From Chitinispirillales bacterium (lineage in GTDB: Bacteria; Fibrobacterota; Chitinivibrionia; Chitinivibrionales; Chitinivibrionaceae): a stretch of DNA of 36,951 nt. The position numbers were made by a program, and so were the translations under genes. Of the stretch, positions 33,098 through 36,951 are shown piece after piece; position 1 is the stretch's first letter; each line of letters begins with the position of its first letter. The notes under the pieces were generated by a model, which ran no database searches, was not told the origin of the DNA, and saw only the letters and a program-made list of their open reading frames with translations. Location: positions 1 to 36,951 of the forward strand of contig JAIRUI010000109.1 in assembly GCA_031254455.1 (NCBI GenBank). Direction: 5' to 3'.

Positions 33098-33718
33098 ATG
33101 TATAAAATTGAGTGTTTTAAGTCGGGAAGAATTTCTACTAATTCTTATTTGCTCATTGAAGACGGTAATGCGGTCTTAATCGACGCTCCGCCGGATCCTT
33201 TTGATACGATTGAATATATTAAGAAAAATAAAATAAATCTGCGGGCGATATTGCTTACTCATTGTCATTTTGACCATTTTCTAGGTATTTTTAATTTTTG
33301 GGACGAAATAGATAAAAATATCCCGCTTTACTTTCATTCTGCAGAACATTTTTTAATCGCCGATGAACATATTAACGGCGGAAAATTGTTTGGGAAGAGA
33401 GCGTCATACAACGGTTCTTACATCCCGCTTGAAGAAGGAAAACTGAGTATAGGAAATTTTGTATTTGACGTTTATCATATACCTGGTCATACGCCTGGGG
33501 GGATTGTTTTTCTTATAGGTGCGGACTGTTTCTCAGGGGATTCGCTTTTTGCCGGAACGGTTGGACGAAGCGATTGGGGCTATAGCGACGGTAAAGCGCT
33601 TATAGAAAATATAAAAAGCAAACTTTTTGTTCTTTCCGATTCAACGAACGTTTTACCCGGACACGGATACTGCTCGACTATAGGCGAAGAAAAAGCGAAT
33701 AATCCGTTTTTTAAATAA
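33098..33718 (+). CDS. Metallo-beta-lactamase-fold hydrolase (glyoxalase II-like)
   Basis: A 206-residue MBL-fold enzyme with the dinuclear metal motif H55-x-H57-x-D59-H60 (THCHFDHFLG). His131 (IPGHTPGG), bridging Asp148 (FSGDSLFAGTVGRSDW) and a final His in LPGHGYCST complete the site. The GRSDW and PGH segments are typical of the glyoxalase II/YcbL group of thioester or small-ester hydrolases. The substrate is not evident. Cytoplasmic. It is 10 bases after murB and four bases before the recombinase gene, in one operon. SD GTGAGGA. Confidence 0.9.
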   Translation: MYKIECFKSGRISTNSYLLIEDGNAVLIDAPPDPFDTIEYIKKNKINLRAILLTHCHFDHFLGIFNFWDEIDKNIPLYFHSAEHFLIADEHINGGKLFGKRASYNGSYIPLEEGKLSIGNFVFDVYHIPGHTPGGIVFLIGADCFSGDSLFAGTVGRSDWGYSDGKALIENIKSKLFVLSDSTNVLPGHGYCSTIGEEKANNPFFK

Positions 33719-33722
33719 AAAA

Positions 33723-34646
33723 ATGAAAGAAAATTTTGAAATTAACGAGAAAATGAAATTATTCCTCGGTTGGATTTCAGCGGAAAAGGGGCTTTCCGAT
33801 AACACAAGAAAATCATATTTTTTCGATTTGGTTCGTTTTAACGGTTTCCTTAAAAATAATAATTTAAGCGAAGATACGGTTTCTTTGCAAGAATTGCAAA
33901 AACATATCGAAGACCTTCACGACATCGGATTTGCGCCTACGTCAATTCAGCGCTGTATTTCGGCTATCCGCGGATATTTCAGATTTTTATGCGATGAAAA
34001 CGAATTACAGTCGGACCCTACTGAAAATTTGGACGCACCCAGAAAGCCGCGCTATCTGCCCGGCGTTTTGTGTCAAGAAGAAATAGAATTGCTTTTGGAT
34101 GCGGCGTTTGAAGAAAAAAGAAGCGCGGCGATTCGCGACCGTTCAATATTAGAACTTTTGTATTCTACAGGAATGCGCGTTTCCGAGTGTATTTCAATTA
34201 CGATTGACCAATTTCTTGCGAACAGCGAATATATGTTTGTCATAGGCAAAGGAAATAAGGAACGAATAGTTCCGGTCGGAGAAATTGCGCGGGAATGGGT
34301 CTTGAGATATATAGATGAAGAGCGCCCGCTTTTTTCTAAACCTGTAAGCGCAAATTATTTATTTATAAATCAAAAACGCGGGCATCCGCTTACACGAATG
34401 GCTGTTTGGAATATAATTACTCAAGCGGCTGCAAAAGCAAACATTTTAACACACATTTCTCCTCACACGATGCGGCATTCTTTTGCGACACATTTGCTTG
34501 AAGGCGGCTGTGACTTAAGAATTGTACAGGAATTTTTGGGACACTCAAGCATAACGACTACGGAAATTTATACGCATGTTTCAAGCGCATATTTGGTCGA
34601 AACACACAGATTTTTTCATCCGAGACAAAAAAAGAAATTAACGTAA
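33723..34646 (+). CDS. xerD: XerC/XerD-type tyrosine recombinase
   Basis: A 307-residue recombinase with an N-terminal SAM-like core-binding domain (LSDNTRKSYFFDLVRF, IQRCISAIRGYFRFL) and a catalytic domain. All six catalytic residues are present: Arg152 (GMRVSE), Lys176 (GKGNKER), His248 and Arg251 (SPHTMRHSFATHLLEGG), His274 (GHSSITTT) and Tyr283 (EIYTHV). This is the housekeeping type that resolves chromosome dimers at dif rather than a phage integrase; no attachment site or integrated element is beside it. The XerC/XerD assignment is from general similarity and the symbol is tentative. It ends inside the convergent MFS gene (9-base overlap). Confidence 0.9.
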   Translation: MKENFEINEKMKLFLGWISAEKGLSDNTRKSYFFDLVRFNGFLKNNNLSEDTVSLQELQKHIEDLHDIGFAPTSIQRCISAIRGYFRFLCDENELQSDPTENLDAPRKPRYLPGVLCQEEIELLLDAAFEEKRSAAIRDRSILELLYSTGMRVSECISITIDQFLANSEYMFVIGKGNKERIVPVGEIAREWVLRYIDEERPLFSKPVSANYLFINQKRGHPLTRMAVWNIITQAAAKANILTHISPHTMRHSFATHLLEGGCDLRIVQEFLGHSSITTTEIYTHVSSAYLVETHRFFHPRQKKKLT

Positions 34647-35852
34647 TTTATTTTTTCTAAAATGCGCGGAGACAAACAAAGAAAAATAAAGCGCCGAAAC
34701 AAAAGTTGAAATTGCGCCTATTGAATAAGCGACTGACATCCCCCATTTTTCCATAATTATACCGCCTAAAATCAAACCTCCGCCAAGGCCTACATCCCAA
34801 CATGTCAAATACGTCGAACTTGCCGCCGCTCTTCTGTTATCGGGAGATAAATTCACAAAAAGAGTATTAAAGGCGGGAAATGTGATCCCGTACCCCAAAC
34901 CCATAAAAAGTCCGACTAAATAAAACAGGATTTTTATATAGATAATATTTTGGATTTTTACAAAACCTATCGCAGAAAACAAAGTAAGGACTAGCGAAAC
35001 CAAAAATATACCAAATGTTATTGCCGTCGTAAGTTTACCCCTGTCTATAATTTTCCCGGAAAATATGCGCGACAAAATAAGTCCTGCCGACATAAGAGCA
35101 AAAAACAAGCCCGTTCCTTCAAGAATTCCAAGTTCTTTCCCGTATAGCGCAGAAAACGATACTATTAAACCGTAAGGATAAGACAACAAAATCAATGAAA
35201 TTCCCGCATAAACTCCTTTGATTTGAAAAAACTTGTCAAACGACAGTTTCTTATTTTCGGGCGTTCTTTCTATGCGCTTTTTTTCTTTTGGCAAATGTAC
35301 TTCCAAAATACATATAAACCCCGCTATACAAAGCAAAAACGCGATAATGAATATCCAAAAAAAGTCGTAAGTAGTTTCGTGAATATAGAGCCCTGCCATC
35401 GGACCCGCCGCCATTGCTATGCTGTTTGATATTCCAAAATATCCAAATCCTTCGCCGCGGCGGTTTTCGTCAACTATATCGGTAATTAACGCGTTTCCGC
35501 AAACCGATTGCGCTCCGAAAACAAATCCGTGAACGCTTCGTATGATAAGAAAGAACGCCATTCCTTCAAAAAACGGGTAAGGCAGAAAAAGCAGGGAATA
35601 AATCAAAAGAAGCAAACAATAAAGTGTTTTTCGATTAAACAGATCCGAGAAATAAGCGAAAATCGGTCGTCCGATCATTGCCGAAAACGTATAAGAAGCT
35701 AGTATTATGCCGGTATGCGATTGTAAAATCCGGTATTTTTCAATCAAAAATATCGGAAGTATCGGCAAGAGCATATAGAAACCAAAACAATTAAGGAAAT
35801 TTCCTATACATGCGAAAATATAACTTCTGGTAAATAATTTTTCTTTTTGCAT
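34638..35852 (-). CDS. Major facilitator superfamily transporter
   Basis: A 404-residue membrane protein with about 12 hydrophobic helices. The MFS A-motif-like loop between helices 2 and 3 reads GRPIFAYFSDLFNRK, and a second conserved loop is LSRIFSGKIIDRGK. The family member closest in style is a drug or sugar-phosphate efflux or unspecific transporter; the substrate cannot be told from sequence. The central loop (~190-215; EVHLPKEKKRIERTPENKKL) is basic and cytoplasmic. It is convergent with the recombinase and 9 bases downstream of the second cpoB-like gene on the same strand. Confidence 0.88.
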   Translation of the reverse strand: MQKEKLFTRSYIFACIGNFLNCFGFYMLLPILPIFLIEKYRILQSHTGIILASYTFSAMIGRPIFAYFSDLFNRKTLYCLLLLIYSLLFLPYPFFEGMAFFLIIRSVHGFVFGAQSVCGNALITDIVDENRRGEGFGYFGISNSIAMAAGPMAGLYIHETTYDFFWIFIIAFLLCIAGFICILEVHLPKEKKRIERTPENKKLSFDKFFQIKGVYAGISLILLSYPYGLIVSFSALYGKELGILEGTGLFFALMSAGLILSRIFSGKIIDRGKLTTAITFGIFLVSLVLTLFSAIGFVKIQNIIYIKILFYLVGLFMGLGYGITFPAFNTLFVNLSPDNRRAAASSTYLTCWDVGLGGGLILGGIIMEKWGMSVAYSIGAISTFVSALYFSLFVSAHFRKNKLR

Positions 35853-35861
35853 AACAATGAA

Positions 35862-36857
35862 CTATTTCGGTTTTGCTTTTCCTTCTTTTTGCGTTTTGTC
35901 TTTCGCTTTTTTATTTGTATTTTGCGTTGCTTTCGTTCCTACGGCGTCTTGAACTTCTTCAGCGGATTCAGGAATTATTTCTATCGGCTCTTCCGTTTTA
36001 TTTTCCATATCCGCTTTAGGCGAGTCGTCATTTTTCGGCTTTTGAACCTGTTCTTTGACATTTTTTTGGACAGCCGCTTGATTTTTTTCAGTCGAAATCT
36101 TTTTCATAGTTTCATTAGCTTTGGAAATAAATTCGCTTGCCGGATATTTTTGAATGAATTTGGTAAATTCTTCAAGAGATTTATCGGATTCGCCCAAAAG
36201 ATAATAGCATATTCCTATGCGATACTGCGCGTCGTCTTCTTTGGCGGAACCTTTGAAAGAGAAAATTTTTTGGTAATATTCCAGCGCCTGCGAATAACTT
36301 TTTTGAGCAAAATAGCTTTCCGCTATCCAATAATAGGCTCTGTCCGAATACTTTCCTTTCGGAAACGAATTTAATATTTCTTTCATAAATTGACGGGTTT
36401 CATCGAAAAAATTTTTGCGGAAAGCGTCAAGTCCGCGGCTATAAAGCGAATATTCATCACCGCCGAGAGTTTCGGTAGCCGTTGAAACGGTAAATCCGCT
36501 TGGACGCGGAGCCGTCTTTTGCGCTTGTTGAACAAACGGAATGAGGCGAATATCTTTAACCTGAGAATATAAATCACGAAACGCTTCCGTTAAATATATA
36601 AGCTGAACTTCAACGTCTTCCAGGCGGGTCGCAGAAAAATCTTTTAGAAGAACATCAATTATATTTTGTTTTTTTACGATTTCTTTTTGCGCCGCTTGAA
36701 TTTGAGATAATAAATTTTCTGTGTTTGTTACTATTGTTATTGCAGAGTCGGCGGTTTTTTTCACATTGGAAATTTCCTGACGAATTTCTACAAGTTCTTT
36801 TTTTGCGCCGAAAACACAAAACACAATCAAAAAAAACAAAACAAGTAATTTTTTCAT
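35862..36857 (-). CDS. Exported CpoB/YbgF-like TPR protein
   Basis: A protein of about 331 residues. I choose ATG 36857 over a TTG four codons upstream because TTTGGAG is spaced six bases from it and a clean signal peptide begins there (MKKLLVLFFLIVFCVFGA). A coiled coil (~25-95) is followed by CpoB-type TPRs (~115-250; LYSRGLDAFRKNFFDETRQF, DRAYYWIAESYFAQKSYSQALEYYQK, AQYRIGICYYLLGESDKSLEEF). The tail (~255-331) is a Lys/Pro/Glu-rich, low-complexity periplasmic extension, unusual for CpoB. The mature protein is soluble or peptidoglycan-associated. It overlaps in type with the lipoprotein next to pal, so there are two paralogue-like factors in one window. Likely co-transcribed with the MFS gene. 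Confidence 0.82.
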   Translation of the reverse strand: MKKLLVLFFLIVFCVFGAKKELVEIRQEISNVKKTADSAITIVTNTENLLSQIQAAQKEIVKKQNIIDVLLKDFSATRLEDVEVQLIYLTEAFRDLYSQVKDIRLIPFVQQAQKTAPRPSGFTVSTATETLGGDEYSLYSRGLDAFRKNFFDETRQFMKEILNSFPKGKYSDRAYYWIAESYFAQKSYSQALEYYQKIFSFKGSAKEDDAQYRIGICYYLLGESDKSLEEFTKFIQKYPASEFISKANETMKKISTEKNQAAVQKNVKEQVQKPKNDDSPKADMENKTEEPIEIIPESAEEVQDAVGTKATQNTNKKAKDKTQKEGKAKPK

Positions 36858-36951
36858 ATAAAACTCCAAAATGTAAGGAATTCACAGCCGTCATATAAAA
36901 TAATATATGCGCAATATCGACATTATCCTAATCGCAAAAATATTTTTGCGA

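Noticed and set aside
33723..34646. Phage or ICE integrase marking a mobile element
   Set aside because: The protein is of housekeeping Xer length and motif type, in an operon with murB, with no attachment repeats or cargo genes.
35847..36374. 175-codon plus-strand frame rich in Phe and Arg
   Set aside because: Fully antisense to the exported TPR protein; composition is the complement of Lys/Glu codons.

Overview
The window looks like chromosome from a low-G+C, Gram-negative (diderm) bacterium. It encodes Pal, two CpoB-like periplasmic TPR proteins, several lipobox lipoproteins, MurB and diaminopimelate-pathway enzymes. Large secreted proteins with BspA-type leucine-rich repeats, a C10 cysteine peptidase and conserved C-terminal sorting-like domains suggest a gut-associated member of the FCB group, possibly Fibrobacterota-like. 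That placement is inference, because no rRNA or ribosomal protein gene is present.

Layout. (1) 1-7.9 kb is an accessory region. It starts with a homopolymer-rich, probably low-quality end, then a 1213-residue BspA-like protein and a 994-residue C10 (streptopain-type) peptidase. These two share a closely related last ~90 residues and the same dispersed palindromic repeat just past the stop codon. A ~780-bp stretch of gene remnants follows, including a decayed LRR unit. (2) 7.9-14.0 kb is a tight plus-strand operon: PlsB-like acyltransferase, a three-domain EIIA/PK-C-like/diadenylate cyclase protein, a small membrane protein, dnaG, and a divergent sigma-70 factor. (3) 14.0-17.9 kb on the minus strand holds cysS, a small DUF4321-like membrane protein, gatA and an NlpC/P60 lipoprotein. 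(4) 18.2-21.2 kb holds a long dapD-like gene, an ftsE with no ftsX beside it, yqeY, and an HTH-STAS protein. (5) 21.3-28.2 kb is a surface and glycan region: a beta-propeller exported protein, three glycosyltransferases (one fused to a glycosylphosphotransferase-like membrane module) and a patatin-like lipase. (6) 28.5-36.9 kb is mostly housekeeping: asd, a serine hydrolase, pal with a terminator, a cpoB-like lipoprotein, murB, an MBL hydrolase, a Xer recombinase, an MFS transporter and a second cpoB-like protein.

How the genes fit together. DapD-like protein, Asd, MurB, the NlpC/P60 lipoprotein and Pal/CpoB concern peptidoglycan precursor supply, remodelling and envelope anchoring. The glycosyltransferases and propeller protein point to surface polysaccharide and export. 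The most unusual protein is the putative c-di-AMP synthase with a degenerate EIIA domain, co-transcribed with primase and a sigma factor. The sigma factor differs at residues that read the -10 element in E. coli RpoD. The DapD-like protein lacks both residues considered catalytic in the classical enzyme. No tRNA, rRNA, CRISPR array or complete insertion sequence was seen.
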